In this document: positions 50,802 to 60,391 of the stretch, in pieces
How positions within the stretch are numbered: position 1 is the first letter of the stretch
How the letters are laid out: every line of letters begins with the position of its first letter
Source of the DNA: Cupriavidus metallidurans CH34
Lineage (GTDB): Bacteria; Pseudomonadota; Gammaproteobacteria; Burkholderiales; Burkholderiaceae
Assembly: GCF_000196015.1 (NCBI RefSeq)
Contig: NC_007974.2
Span: 1 to 64,000, forward strand
Reading direction: 5' to 3'
Length of the DNA: 64,000 nt
Notes under the pieces: generated by a model
The model's input: the letters and a program-made list of their open reading frames with translations, nothing else
Databases searched by the model: none
What the model was told of the DNA's origin: nothing
Position numbers and translations under genes: made by a program

Positions 50802-50824
50802 CTGGCGTACGTACCGTACGCCAG
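50802..50824. other. Perfect hairpin between the WcaI- and WcaF-like genes
   Basis: CTGGCGTACG at 50802-50811 pairs with CGTACGCCAG at 50815-50824 around three bases. It lies in the 142-base gap between two genes read in the same direction and has no T run. It may be an mRNA-stability element, an attenuator or an operator. Confidence 0.5.
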
Positions 50825-50857
50825 ACCACAAAGCGGTCACATGACGTGTGCCCGGCC

Positions 50858-52120
50858 TTATTTCCCGGCGAGGTCGGCGGCGGCCTGATCGGCCACGCCA
50901 CGTGGGGCACGCAATCGCAGCAACGTTCGCTCGAATTCCGCCAGCACGGCGTCCCGGTCGAGATGGGCGGCTGCCCACGCCTTTCCGGCCGACCCGAGTG
51001 CCTGACGGCGCGGCGGATCGTCGGCCAGCGCCGCGATGGCATCGGCCATTGCCACGCTGTTGCCGGGTTCGACCAGCGAGCCGAACTGAATGACCAGCTT
51101 GCCCAGCTCGGTGTCCGGTGCAGCAGTGGCCACCACGGGTTTGCCGCTGGCGAGCATGTTCGTGAGCTTGGACGGCAGCACGAGGTCGGCGGCGTCGGCC
51201 CGCTGGGGCATCAGGTGGATGTCGGCGCAATCGAGCAGCGCCGGGAAGTCTTCGGCCGATTGCAGCGGGAGGAAATGCACGCGTGCCAGGCCTTCGCATT
51301 GCGTGCGCAATGCCGGCACTCCGGCGCCCGCGCCGCAGATGATGAAATGAAGGTCATCGCGCGAGCACAGGTGCCGCGCCGCGTCGGCCAGGATCTCGAT
51401 GCCCTGCTTGGTGCCGATGGTGCCGGAATACAGCGCCACGACGGCGTTCGCCGGTATTCCAAGGCGTGCGCGGAAATCCGCGTCGCCTCGGCGCGCCAGT
51501 GCCGCCAGATCTACCCAGTTGGGCAGCATGGACACGCGCGTGGCGTCCACGCCTTTCTGGCGTGCCAGTGCCACCATCGTGTGCGAGATCGATGACACAT
51601 GGTCATAGCGCCGCATGATGAAGCGCTCGAACGTACTCGCCATGCGTTGCGGCAGGCCGCCCTTGAGCAGCCCCAGCTTGAAGGCGGCATCGACCTCGTA
51701 GTCCTGGATATGCAGCCATGCCTTCGCGCCGGTGAGCCGGGCGAACAACAGCGTCGCGGGGCTGCAGAACAATGGCGGCTCGACGGTGAACACCACGTCG
51801 GGGCGCCATGCCACTTGGCGTGCCAGCCATCCAAGACTGGTGACGGCGAACGACGCGAGATGCAGCAGTCGCTTCACGCCGGACGGACGCTCGGGCACCC
51901 ACAGCGGCGCGCGCATGACGTCGACGGCGTGGCGCATCTCGCGCCGGTAGCGCAGGCCCCGGTATGCCCGGTCGATCTTCCAGGCAGGGTAATAGGGCGG
52001 CGCCGTGATCACGCGCACCTGGTGCCCGCGCGCGGCAAGCCATTCGGCCTGCTCTCCGGTGTACTTGCCGATACCAGTCAGTTCCGGCGCGTAGTTGAGG
52101 CAATAAAGCAGGATTTTCAT
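50858..52120 (-). CDS. wcaI: WcaI-like glycosyltransferase family 4 protein
   Basis: A 420-residue GT-B glycosyltransferase similar to the colanic acid fucosyltransferase WcaI: it begins MKILLYCLNYAPELTGIGKY, the family hallmark, with GEQAEWLAARGHQVRVIT and APPYYPAWK after it. The donor site includes YSGTIGTKQGIEILADAA and LPSKLTNMLASGKPVVAT. With GDP-fucose made by Gmd and Fcl in this island, transfer of fucose is the natural inference. It starts a leftward run of four genes. The start at 52120 is set by the conserved N-terminus. The 322 bases upstream are shared with the divergent flippase gene. Confidence 0.91.
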   Translation of the reverse strand: MKILLYCLNYAPELTGIGKYTGEQAEWLAARGHQVRVITAPPYYPAWKIDRAYRGLRYRREMRHAVDVMRAPLWVPERPSGVKRLLHLASFAVTSLGWLARQVAWRPDVVFTVEPPLFCSPATLLFARLTGAKAWLHIQDYEVDAAFKLGLLKGGLPQRMASTFERFIMRRYDHVSSISHTMVALARQKGVDATRVSMLPNWVDLAALARRGDADFRARLGIPANAVVALYSGTIGTKQGIEILADAARHLCSRDDLHFIICGAGAGVPALRTQCEGLARVHFLPLQSAEDFPALLDCADIHLMPQRADAADLVLPSKLTNMLASGKPVVATAAPDTELGKLVIQFGSLVEPGNSVAMADAIAALADDPPRRQALGSAGKAWAAAHLDRDAVLAEFERTLLRLRAPRGVADQAAADLAGK

Positions 52121-52442
52121 CGGTCTACTTCAGTACTGCCACCCCGGGCTGGTCAGGGTGGAGGTATCCATTCGGGATCCACCGTTGGTCAGTGCGACAA
52201 GGCGGCTCATTCACGTGCGAAGTGTAGGGAGAGTCGCCGGAAGGGAACGTTCGCCTCCGCACGCACGCGCCAGCGCCTGGCACGGTTGTGCGCGAGCGAA
52301 CAGAAGCCGATGGGTCAGGGGACTAGGCTCCAATGCCGGGCGGTCCTGCATCGTGCGTGTCCGCGCGTCCCCATTTTCCAAGCCGATGCCATGAGCGGCA
52401 TCGGCGAACATCAATCTGAAGCCTGGCCATCTGGAGGTATGT
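52121..52442. other. Divergent promoter region, wcaI and wzx
   Basis: About 320 bases between two divergent EPS genes. I find no open frame with coding character and no strong dyad. It should contain both promoters and any binding sites of the island's regulators. Confidence 0.4.
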
Positions 52443-53846
52443 GTGACGACCATCAAGGGGGAGTTGCTGGAGGGTGAAACCGAAACCGGGATGGCGGCGG
52501 CCGCGCAAGGCGGGCAGTACGGCGCGGCCGCGGAGCGGGCCAGCGAGGCCAAGCGGGCGTTGCGCCTGGCCGTGGCAAGCTCGATGGTGTCGAAGGTTTG
52601 CAGCATCGGCTTGCAGGCCGTCAGCATTCCGCTCTTCGCCCGGGTGCTGGACACCGACGATTTCAGCGCGATGATGGTCTACTTCGGCGTGACGGCATGG
52701 CTGTCGCTGGTGGCGATCGGTATCTGGCCGACCGTCACTTCCATCGCTGCCGACGATCGGCGGCGCGGGCAACTGGCAGGTGTTCTGACGGTGTCGTGGG
52801 TGGGGCTGTCGGCGATCTTCGCGTCGCTGATCGTGCTGGTGCTGGTCCTGCGGCCAGTACTCGAACAAAGCGGCATCAACCTGTTCTCCGCCAGACACTA
52901 CAGTCTCTTCACCGCGGCGCTGGTCTGCTATGCGATGCTGACCGTTCTGTCCGTGGGCGAGGCGGTGAACCAGGGGCAGCATCGTCAGCATGTGAACAAC
53001 CTGATCACCGCGGCGGGCAGCATTCTGAATGTCGTGTTCATCCTGCTGGTGACCTATTTCCGCCCGCCCGGCGAGGAACATGTCGATGTGACGTTGCTGT
53101 TCGTGGCCAGCCAGGCCGGTTTCATCCTGATCCGCGTGGTGAACATGATCGGCGTGGTGGTACGCGCCGGATGGCCTCATGCGTTTCCTGGCAAGGCGTT
53201 CGCGCGCGAACTGGCACGCAATTCCTGGTCGCTCCTGCAGGCGCAACTGGCTGTGGTTTTCCTGCAGCAGGGCGCGGTGCTGCTGTGCTACGAAACCGAC
53301 ATGCCGCGCGATGCCGCGCTGCTCGCCTTGCTCTTTCGCGCCAACCTGCTGCTGCATAGCTTTGTCTACATGATCAACCAGCCGCTCTGGCCGATCATTC
53401 ACCGCAACATGCTGGCGGGCGACTGGCAGTGGGTGATCAGGATCTATCGCAAGCTGGCCACGTGCTATGTGGCCTATGGGCTGCTGGCCATCATTGGCGC
53501 GGCATTCGTTGGTGGCGCGGCGGTGTCGCTGTGGACGGCCGGTGAATACCCGATCTCCAACAAGCTGGCAACGCTGTGCGCGGTCTACTTTGCCCTGCTG
53601 GTAACCTCGGCGGCGAGCACTCCGGTACTGATGGGCGCGAAGGCGTTCGTCAGCCTGGGGAACATCGGAATGGCCGAGTTTCTGGCTGCAGGCGTGCTCT
53701 GCACCATCCTGTACTTCGCCGATGCGGTCAGCTTCCCGCATGTGGTGGAGGCGCTGATCGCGGCCAATGCCATGACCGCTCTCTGGATGATGCCGACGCA
53801 GGCCATCGTGCGACTGAGCCGGGGCTCGCTGGATGCGCAGCACTGA
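52443..53846 (+). CDS. wzx: Wzx-type O-unit/EPS flippase
   Basis: The 467-residue polytopic protein has about 12 hydrophobic segments from residue 42 on and the polysaccharide-biosynthesis flippase pattern (ASSMVSKVCSIGLQAVSIPLF; FRANLLLHSFVYMINQPLWP). It should flip the undecaprenyl-linked repeat unit across the inner membrane for Wzy. The first 40 residues are hydrophilic and Ala/Gly-rich. The GTG start at 52443 has TGGAGG seven bases before it. It is transcribed alone rightward, divergent from wcaI and convergent with the polymerase gene. Sequence divergence in this family is high, so the call rests on topology, motif feel and neighbours. Confidence 0.88.
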   Translation: MTTIKGELLEGETETGMAAAAQGGQYGAAAERASEAKRALRLAVASSMVSKVCSIGLQAVSIPLFARVLDTDDFSAMMVYFGVTAWLSLVAIGIWPTVTSIAADDRRRGQLAGVLTVSWVGLSAIFASLIVLVLVLRPVLEQSGINLFSARHYSLFTAALVCYAMLTVLSVGEAVNQGQHRQHVNNLITAAGSILNVVFILLVTYFRPPGEEHVDVTLLFVASQAGFILIRVVNMIGVVVRAGWPHAFPGKAFARELARNSWSLLQAQLAVVFLQQGAVLLCYETDMPRDAALLALLFRANLLLHSFVYMINQPLWPIIHRNMLAGDWQWVIRIYRKLATCYVAYGLLAIIGAAFVGGAAVSLWTAGEYPISNKLATLCAVYFALLVTSAASTPVLMGAKAFVSLGNIGMAEFLAAGVLCTILYFADAVSFPHVVEALIAANAMTALWMMPTQAIVRLSRGSLDAQH

Positions 53847-53978
53847 GACGTTGGCTGACGCTCCGGCAGTGCCGGAGCGTGGCATGGGCAATGCGAGGGG
53901 AGGGACCCGCCTGGGTTCGCTTCGATTTCGCCGACGTAGATGCTGGCGGGTCCTGCAAACGCAATCGAAGCGAATCGA

Positions 53979-55418
53979 CTAGATGGCCGGACGGACCGGC
54001 GTGGGGCCTAGCGGGCGAACATTGCGGGAGCGCCGGGTATGGAGCCTGCGCTTGCCGGAAACGAACCAGCCGATGGTGAGGAACGCCATCAAGGCGCCGC
54101 TGCCGTAGGCCATGGCAATCATCAGTGCGCCGCGCAGCGCGAAGATCAGGAAGATCGAGAAATAGATACCGGCGGGCAGCGCCATGATGCCGCCGCTACG
54201 GCAGAGCTTGTCCAGCAGCCGCACGATAAACGCCAGGGCAATTGCGTAGGCGATCACGCCAAATGCGAAGAAATCGATGTAGGCCTCCGCGATCAGCGGC
54301 GCCGACAGGTTGTCGAAATCGAGCTTGTAGTACGCCATCAGGAACTGGCCGATCTCGATGCCTGTGGCGAGCGGTTTGGTTTCCCAAAGCGTGTGTGGCA
54401 CGAAGAAAAGCAGGCTGCCCGCCAGCTGGTGGCCATAGCTCAGGCCGTCGCGGTTCACCATCTCGATGACCGTGGCGATGTTGGCCCAGGCGTCGTAGTG
54501 CAGATCAAGGAAGTGCGAGAAATACAGCCACGGATCGAGGATCTCCGAAGGCTGCCATGCCGACAGGTCGGTGTGCGTGAAGATCGACAGCAACGGAAAG
54601 AAGACGCCGGTCAGAAGCACGAGCGTCGACACCAGGCGGCGAGGCGTGCGGGAGAACCACGGCATCAGCATCAGCAACAGGCTCAGGTAGATCGGCCCGA
54701 TGGCGTTGCGCTTCTCGATCAGCGGATTCTGCGTGATCAGCACACAGGCCAGCACGAACAGCGTGACCAGCAGCCAGAACGGCTGGCGCAGCAGCTTGCG
54801 CCCCTTCACGTTGACCAGCATCAGCAGCATCGGCACCGGCATGAAGCAGAGGTACTTCTGCACCAGAAGGTACTGCGGCGTGGCTTCAATCACTTCAGAC
54901 TGCGCGCGCAGGTCGATGGTCTGCCAGGACAGCATTGCGGCGACTGCCGCCACGCCCAGCAGCACGAACGTGCGCGGCGCGTTCAGGCGCAGCGTGTGCA
55001 CGAACGTGGGCGGACGTGGCCGACGTGTGCGCGACCGATGCTGGTCGCGCCGCTGCATGTAGTACCGCGTGGCAACGTAGGTCATCACGAACAGCGTGCA
55101 GAGCAGGTTGGTGCTCACCGCCAGGCTTTCCTCGAGCGTGGCCGTGTTGACCATATGCCATTCGTAATAGGCGCGCTGCACGGAGGGGGCTACGACGAGA
55201 AACAGCGTCTCGAAGAGCAGCACGCTAGAGTTCGCCAGCGATGGGACGCGTTCCCGCACGTGCAGCAACCAGTGGATGATGACCATCGCGGTCAGCATCA
55301 GGGTCGACAGCAGCAGCATCGGCGAGTCCATATGCGATATCGCATGGCAGTAGCCGACGATCAGCAACAGCGTCGCCGCCAGCAGGGTGTCCCATACGAA
55401 GTTGCGCTGCAGACGCAT
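53979..55418 (-). CDS. wzy: Putative Wzy-type EPS polymerase
   Basis: The 479-residue membrane protein has about 11-12 hydrophobic segments and a large periplasmic loop region (about 300-400) with DLSAWQPSEILDPWLYFSHF and the segment HTLWETKPLATGIEIGQ, typical of O-antigen/EPS polymerases that join repeat units. No sequence motif is universal in Wzy proteins; the assignment follows from topology, lack of other candidates in a cluster with Wzx and Wzc, and location next to fcl and gmd. The start at 55418 follows GGGAG. It lies 38 bases after fcl in the same direction. The extreme C-terminus is Arg-rich. Confidence 0.82.
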   Translation of the reverse strand: MRLQRNFVWDTLLAATLLLIVGYCHAISHMDSPMLLLSTLMLTAMVIIHWLLHVRERVPSLANSSVLLFETLFLVVAPSVQRAYYEWHMVNTATLEESLAVSTNLLCTLFVMTYVATRYYMQRRDQHRSRTRRPRPPTFVHTLRLNAPRTFVLLGVAAVAAMLSWQTIDLRAQSEVIEATPQYLLVQKYLCFMPVPMLLMLVNVKGRKLLRQPFWLLVTLFVLACVLITQNPLIEKRNAIGPIYLSLLLMLMPWFSRTPRRLVSTLVLLTGVFFPLLSIFTHTDLSAWQPSEILDPWLYFSHFLDLHYDAWANIATVIEMVNRDGLSYGHQLAGSLLFFVPHTLWETKPLATGIEIGQFLMAYYKLDFDNLSAPLIAEAYIDFFAFGVIAYAIALAFIVRLLDKLCRSGGIMALPAGIYFSIFLIFALRGALMIAMAYGSGALMAFLTIGWFVSGKRRLHTRRSRNVRPLGPTPVRPAI

Positions 55419-55456
55419 GTTGGTCTCCCGGGAGTCGCTTGGCTTCGTTCGAACCG

Positions 55457-56449
55457 CTAGGTTGGCGTGGCCAGCGCTTCCGGCTCGACGCTGAGCCGTC
55501 CGCTCGAAAGCGCCTCCTGGTAGGTCGATCGCAGGCCGGATTCCAGCGACACCTGCGGCTGCCAGCCGGTTGCGTTGATAAGGCCGCAGTCGAGCATCTT
55601 GCGTGGCGTGCCGTCTGGGCGCGTCGGGTCGAACGCGATGTTGCCGCGATAGCCGACCACGCGCGCGATCAGCAGCGCCAGCTGTCGAATCGAGACTTCT
55701 TCGCCGCTCCCGACGTTCAGGAATCCGGCGCCCTGCGTATGCGCCCGGTACGATGCCTGGGGCAGGTCCATCACATGCAGGCAGGCGTGGGCGAGGTCGT
55801 CGGCGTGAAGGAATTCGCGCATCGGCGCACCGGAGCCCCACACGGCGACCTCCGGCGCATCCGCCAGCCTGGCCTCGTGGATGCGTCGGATCAATGCCGG
55901 GATGACGTGGCTGTTCTCGGGATGGTAGTTGTCGCCCGGACCATAGAGGTTCGTGGGCATCACGCTCCGGTAGTCGACGCCGTATTGGCGGTTGTAGCTG
56001 TCGCACATCATCATGCCGGCGATCTTGGCGATCGCGTATGGCGCGTTGGTGGGCTCGAGCGCGCCGGTCAGCAACGCCGATTCCTGGATGGGCTGCGACG
56101 CGAACTTCGGATAGATGCAACTCGAACCCAGGAACAGCAACTGCTCGACACCGCCGCGCCAGGCTTCGTGAATCACGTTGGCCGCGATCGTCAGGTTCTG
56201 CTGGATGAACTCGGCGGGATAGACGTTATTGGCATGGATGCCGCCCACGCGCGCGGCCGCCAGGTAGACCTGGGAGATCCGTTCGGTGGCGAAGAAATGG
56301 CGCACGTCCCGCTGTTCGGTCAGATCCAGTTCGCGGTGGGTGCGCAGGACCAGTTCCACGTCGCCACGCGCGGCCAGCGCGCGCACGATCGCGGAACCGA
56401 CCATGCCGCGATGGCCGGCCACGAACACTCTCGGGCGTGCGTCACTCAT
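55457..56449 (-). CDS. fcl: GDP-L-fucose synthase
   Basis: The 330-residue bifunctional epimerase/reductase (also called WcaG) converts GDP-4-keto-6-deoxymannose, the Gmd product, to GDP-L-fucose. The NADP-binding motif is [16 protein letters not shown], and the catalytic set is in [10 protein letters not shown] and [11 protein letters not shown] (Ser, Tyr, Lys). [21 protein letters not shown] is the family signature. Its ATG at 56449 overlaps the gmd stop by eight bases; an ATG three codons earlier is possible. Translation coupling is likely. It feeds the WcaI-like fucosyltransferase. Confidence 0.95.
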   Translation of the reverse strand: MSDARPRVFVAGHRGMVGSAIVRALAARGDVELVLRTHRELDLTEQRDVRHFFATERISQVYLAAARVGGIHANNVYPAEFIQQNLTIAANVIHEAWRGGVEQLLFLGSSCIYPKFASQPIQESALLTGALEPTNAPYAIAKIAGMMMCDSYNRQYGVDYRSVMPTNLYGPGDNYHPENSHVIPALIRRIHEARLADAPEVAVWGSGAPMREFLHADDLAHACLHVMDLPQASYRAHTQGAGFLNVGSGEEVSIRQLALLIARVVGYRGNIAFDPTRPDGTPRKMLDCGLINATGWQPQVSLESGLRSTYQEALSSGRLSVEPEALATPT

Positions 56450-57647
56450 GGTAGTCATAGGTTCTGAAGCCGGCCATCTTGACCAGCGCGTCACGCCGCG
56501 CGGCCACGAAGTCCGCTTCGATCATTTCGTGCACTAGTTCGTCGAACGTGATGCGTGGGGACCAGCCCAGTTGCTCACGTGCCTGCGTCGGGTCGCCCAG
56601 CAGCGTCTCGACTTCGGTCGGGCGGAAGTAGCGCGGGTCCACGCGCACGATCACGTCGCCGACCTTGCAGCGGGAGGACAACTCGCGGCGTGAGGTGTCG
56701 ATATGAGAAATGATGCCGACCTCGTCGACGCCGCTGCCCTCGAAGGTGACCGTTAGCCCGAGCTTCTGCGCGGAGAGCGTGACGAACTCGCGCACGCTGT
56801 GTTGCTCGCCCGTGGCGATGACGAAATCACGCGGCGTTTCCTGCTGCAGCATCAGCCACTGCATCTCGACGTAGTCGCGCGCATGGCCCCAGTCGCGCAG
56901 CGCGGACAGGTTGCCAAGATAGAGCACTTCCTGCAGGCCCAGCGCGATGCGCGCGATGGCGCGTGTGATCTTGCGGGTGACGAACGTCTCGCCGCGCACG
57001 GGGCTTTCGTGATTGAACAGGATGCCGTTGCACGCGTACATGCCATAGGCTTCACGGTAGTTCACGGTGATCCAGTAGGCGTAGAGCTTGGCCACGGCAT
57101 ACGGGCTGCGCGGATAGAACGGCGTGGTTTCCTTCTGCGGAATCTCCTGCACCAGTCCATACAGTTCGGACGTGGATGCCTGGTAGAAACGCGTGCTTTG
57201 CTCCATGCCGAGAATCCGCATCGCCTCGAGCAGGCGCAGCGTGCCGACGGCGTCGGTGTTGGCGGTGTACTCGGGCTCCTCGAAGGACACCTGCACGTGG
57301 CTCTGCGCCGCGAGGTTGTAGACCTCGTCGGGGCGGGACTGTTGCACGACGCGCACGAGGCTCGCCGTATCGGTCATGTCGCCGTGATGGAGGATCAACC
57401 TGCGGTCCGGTGCTTGCGGGTCCTCGTACAGATGATCGATACGCTCGGTATTGAACAGCGAACTGCGCCGCTTGATGCCGTGGACTTCGTATCCCTTGTC
57501 GAGCAGGTATTCGCACAGGTACGAACCGTCCTGGCCGGTGATGCCGGTGATCAGTGCCCGGCGCCGGCCATTGGCGCCGCGTGGCGTCGATGCATCGCCG
57601 GGCTTGTCGGCCGCGTCGAAGAGGTTATCCAGTTCGTTTACGCCCAT
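56442..57647 (-). CDS. gmd: GDP-mannose 4,6-dehydratase
   Basis: The 401-residue SDR-type enzyme turns GDP-mannose (from ManC) into GDP-4-keto-6-deoxymannose. The family motifs are [19 protein letters not shown] (in parts: [11 protein letters not shown]), [16 protein letters not shown], the active-site Thr/Glu/Tyr/Lys in QASTSELYG and [15 protein letters not shown], and [14 protein letters not shown]. An extra N-terminal segment of about 28 residues precedes the fold. The start at 57647 has no strong ribosome-binding site; the next in-frame start would cut into the extension only. It is the first gene of the gmd-fcl-wzy run and lies downstream of the LuxR-type regulator, separated by a terminator. 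Confidence 0.95.
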   Translation of the reverse strand: MGVNELDNLFDAADKPGDASTPRGANGRRRALITGITGQDGSYLCEYLLDKGYEVHGIKRRSSLFNTERIDHLYEDPQAPDRRLILHHGDMTDTASLVRVVQQSRPDEVYNLAAQSHVQVSFEEPEYTANTDAVGTLRLLEAMRILGMEQSTRFYQASTSELYGLVQEIPQKETTPFYPRSPYAVAKLYAYWITVNYREAYGMYACNGILFNHESPVRGETFVTRKITRAIARIALGLQEVLYLGNLSALRDWGHARDYVEMQWLMLQQETPRDFVIATGEQHSVREFVTLSAQKLGLTVTFEGSGVDEVGIISHIDTSRRELSSRCKVGDVIVRVDPRYFRPTEVETLLGDPTQAREQLGWSPRITFDELVHEMIEADFVAARRDALVKMAGFRTYDYHE

Positions 57648-57772
57648 GACAGTCACATTTTGGTTAGCAATACGCGGACTGTAGGGGGGGTGTCCTGAAG
57701 CCACTGTCTGCTACCCCACACAGTGGCAGCGCCCGGGCGTGACGTGCCCAATGTGCCGTGCCCAATGAAAAA

Positions 57773-57796
57773 GGGCGCCTTCCGAGGAAGGCGCCC
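57773..57796 (-). terminator. Terminator after the LuxR-type gene
   Basis: GGGCGCCTTCC at 57773-57783 pairs with GGAAGGCGCCC at 57786-57796. Read leftward the stem is followed by TTTTT, so it is a standard terminator for the regulator gene that ends at 57827. Confidence 0.9.
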
Positions 57797-57826
57797 GCAT
57801 GGCAGGGGTCCGGGAGATCCGGAGAG

Positions 57827-58756
57827 TCAGGCAGGCAAGCTGCTGTCGTACTGTGCGTCGGGGCCGCGGGCGATCACGCGCCGCACACCGCCGTCGCGAG
57901 CCGAGTGTTCGTCGCCATGGACCCACTCAAGTGTTGCGCCGCGCTGCAATGCCGCATACACGGCTTCTCCCTTGTTACGAACCTTGAGGCGCTGATAAAG
58001 CGTGCAGGCGTGGCTCTTCACGGTGGCCACCGAGATATTGAGCATCCGGCTGACGGTTTTGATCGGATACCCGCGTGCCAGCAGCACCAGCACTTCGTAC
58101 TGGCGCGGCGTGATCTGCAGCATCTCTGCTTCGTCGTAGCCAGGCTCCTCCTCGACCATCGGCGACAACGGGGCAGCCGACGAACTGATCGGCTGGCCCG
58201 GGCGCAGACTCGTGAGGTCGCGCACGGCAACGGTGGTGCGCAGGACGCTGGCGCAAGCGCCGGGCGAAAGCGGCTCCTGCATGGCCGGTGGCAACGGCAA
58301 TGGCGCAGCCGATGCCAGCGATTGCGTGGCATGCATGGCCGAGCGCGATGCCGATGGCGTCGCGCAGACCTCGCTTGCGAGCATCAGGCCCTGCACGCTA
58401 GAGATGGTCAGCCGGATGGCGGCCTCGATCACGGGCAGCGATGTGGACTTCGGCAGGCATCCGCAGATGCCGCGCGCGGCCTCCGCGTTCGGCACGTGCA
58501 GCGGCAAGGCGTCGGCCAGCACCAGGATGCGTTGAGGCGCCAGACGCTCGCGCGCCTGTTCGAGTTGCGCCCATCCATAGGCCTGGTCGCCGGGCATGCC
58601 AAAGACCAGCAGTTCGGCATTCCGATGAGGTACTTCAGTTCGGGCAACGTCAGCTGGCGACAATGCAAGTACGTGGCCGAATTCCTGAATGGTCTCGAGC
58701 ATCTGCAGCAGCCCGAGCCGGAGCAATGGATGCTCCTCGATAAGCAAGGCGTTCAT
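57827..58756 (-). CDS. LuxR-family regulator with receiver-like N-terminus, right end of the EPS island
   Basis: The 309-residue protein is the close relative of the regulator at 19628-20458. The N-terminal receiver-like domain opens MNALLIEEHPLLRLGLLQML, and the would-be phosphorylation strand reads LLVFGMP without Asp, so classical phosphorelay control is unlikely. A long Ala/Pro-rich linker leads to a LuxR helix-turn-helix (ITPRQYEVLVLLARGYPIKT, LNISVATVKSHACTLYQRL) that is almost the same as in the other protein, so both may bind the same DNA sites. A GGGGAG site precedes the ATG. Located upstream of gmd in the same direction but with a terminator between. A control of EPS is inferred. 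Confidence 0.87.
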   Translation of the reverse strand: MNALLIEEHPLLRLGLLQMLETIQEFGHVLALSPADVARTEVPHRNAELLVFGMPGDQAYGWAQLEQARERLAPQRILVLADALPLHVPNAEAARGICGCLPKSTSLPVIEAAIRLTISSVQGLMLASEVCATPSASRSAMHATQSLASAAPLPLPPAMQEPLSPGACASVLRTTVAVRDLTSLRPGQPISSSAAPLSPMVEEEPGYDEAEMLQITPRQYEVLVLLARGYPIKTVSRMLNISVATVKSHACTLYQRLKVRNKGEAVYAALQRGATLEWVHGDEHSARDGGVRRVIARGPDAQYDSSLPA

Positions 58757-59564
58757 TCTTCTTCACTCCCCGTTCATGGGTGAGCTGCGGGATGCTTTGC
58801 TTGCGGGAATCATTGCTGCGTCAGGACAGACAGCCGCCCCAATGGCGGTGCCGCGAAACTGCGCCAACCCCGTGCTTCCGTGTCAGTCTTTGTCCATTTG
58901 TCAGGATGGACTTGTCCGCGCGACCGGAAGTATGACCCGAACCCAAACCCGAAAGAAAATCTCGCTCCAAAATCGAACTTAAATTCATCTTATGGGCTGG
59001 TTGATCTGATTGCAAGCGGCTGGATTAGAGGCGGTGTCGGGATGGAATGAAGTCCGCCTCATAATCCGTCTCCAGATTCATTCATTTGGTGGCGCGCCTG
59101 CCCGCTAAGCCTTGCTGGACGTGCTGTCACAAGGGTTTCACGCTTGATACAGTGATTCCCGAGAATGTTTCATCGATGCAACCGATTTGAATGAAAGTGG
59201 TCTGACAATTATCAATTATTCACCCGGTTGGGGGGTGTGGCATTAACGAATATCGTGCTGGCTGACACACTGATGAAACCCATGAAAAAGGGCATTTATG
59301 CCATATATCCGGACATCGGGTTGACGCGGAATGGGAGTCGCACTAGTTCAAATGGATGAGGGATGTACCCCACTTCAGTAGGAGATAAAAGATTGCCTGT
59401 CGGCCGTCCGTCTCCCGGGTTCCAACCACCCTCGGCGAGCCTGATCGGCTGGCAAATCTGGCGTTGGTCGGGGTCACATGCCCATGCCCCGACCAACGCC
59501 AGGCTACCGTTTACCGATCGCGCCCACCTGGCGGAGCCATTCGTCCGTGCGACTTATCGGCCCC
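58757..59564. other. AT-richer regulatory stretch at the right end of the EPS island
   Basis: About 800 bases without a gene that I can support. The part from 58980 to 59300 is clearly richer in A and T than the surroundings, so it may carry several promoters or a small RNA; one of these promoters should drive the LuxR-type gene leftward. A GTACCCCACT motif lies at 59365-59374, similar to CTACCCCACA at 57711-57720 upstream of gmd. The hairpin at 59458-59502 terminates the leftward small-protein operon. Confidence 0.5.
59458..59502 (-). terminator. Long-stem hairpin after the small-protein operon
   Basis: CTGGCGTTGGTCGGGG at 59458-59473 pairs perfectly with CCCCGACCAACGCCAG at 59487-59502, a 16-bp stem with a 13-base loop. 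It lies 62 bases after the stop codon of the leftward gene at 59565. There is no clear T run. Confidence 0.7.
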
Positions 59565-59873
59565 TTATCGGCCCCAGTAGCCCGGGCGCTTGTACCACCC
59601 GTGCGGACCACGCTCCCAGCGCTCCGGCACGTAGCGGTAGCCGGGCCGTGCCGATTGCCAGTAGCCGCCGCGCCAGGCGTAGTTGTCTCGAGCGTGGTCA
59701 TAGTGGCCTGGTACCCAGACATGGCCGGGCCGTGGCGCGGGGCGAACCTCGTGGCGCGGGGGCGGCGGTGGGCTTCGATAGTAGTTGTCGTGCGCCTGGG
59801 CGCCCGGCGAAATCAGTCCGAAGACGCTGCCGGTGGCAAGCACGGCGGCGGCGAGCAGTAGCTGGCGTTTCAT
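59565..59873 (-). CDS. Small exported WXXGXW-like repeat protein
   Basis: The 102-residue precursor has a signal peptide (about residues 1-27, MKRQLLLAAAVLATGSVFGL then an AQA cleavage site) and a mature part rich in Pro, Arg, Tyr and Trp: PPPPPRHEV, HVWVPGHYDH, YAWRGGYWQ and RGPHGWYKRPGYW. Such Trp/Tyr-Gly repeats occur in small periplasmic or outer-membrane proteins of Burkholderiales of unknown role. The leader has AAGGAGA before the ATG. It follows the 43-residue lipoprotein gene by 62 bases in the same direction and ends at the long hairpin at 59458-59502. Confidence 0.85.
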   Translation of the reverse strand: MKRQLLLAAAVLATGSVFGLISPGAQAHDNYYRSPPPPPRHEVRPAPRPGHVWVPGHYDHARDNYAWRGGYWQSARPGYRYVPERWERGPHGWYKRPGYWGR

Positions 59874-59935
59874 GATGTCTCCTTGGCTAGCGTTGAGTCG
59901 GAAACCGGTGTCGGTTGCATCCGGGCCCAGCGGGC

Positions 59936-60067
59936 TCAGTAGCGGCCGCCATAGCGGTCATAGTGGTCGTAGTGGTAATGCGGTCCGCGCGGCGGCACCA
60001 CGATGCACGCGGAAAGCAGGGCACTGGTGGTGACGAGCAGCAAGGCCAGGGTGAGTGCGCGTTTCAT
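59936..60067 (-). CDS. Very small lipoprotein (43 residues)
   Basis: This short gene encodes a signal sequence MKRALTLALLLVTTSALLSA followed by the lipobox Cys21 and a tail IVVPPRGPHYHYDHYDRYGG that is rich in His, Tyr and Asp; it ends in RY. The LLSAC lipobox is textbook, so the mature product would be a 23-residue lipid-anchored peptide. A GGAG-containing stretch precedes the ATG. The start of the protein at 59565-59873 (MKR, similar leader) suggests the two are related exported small proteins of one operon. The His/Tyr/Asp tail could bind metal ions; that is speculation. Confidence 0.75.
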   Translation of the reverse strand: MKRALTLALLLVTTSALLSACIVVPPRGPHYHYDHYDRYGGRY

Positions 60068-60391
60068 TCGGGGCTCCATATCCGGTTCGCGTTGAACACG
60101 GCTTCACTCTAGCGACGGTCTCTTCTCTTGCGCGGTTGCACTTGTAAGACGGTCTCTCACGCCGCAACGCGCCGACCGCTTGTTTTCTGACCTGACAGAT
60201 AACCCGCCACCCCTTGACTGGCAAGGGTTTGGAGGAATGTGACGCGAACGCTCGGACATGCACGCGCGATGGCGCGCCAAATAATGTGGCGTTACATCGG
60301 AAATGAGTCGTGCAAAGATTTTCCGATGCGAGGGGCTCGGTTGCGGTATCGGAGGACCCCTGTCATCGCAGGAGACGTTCCCCACGTTGGA

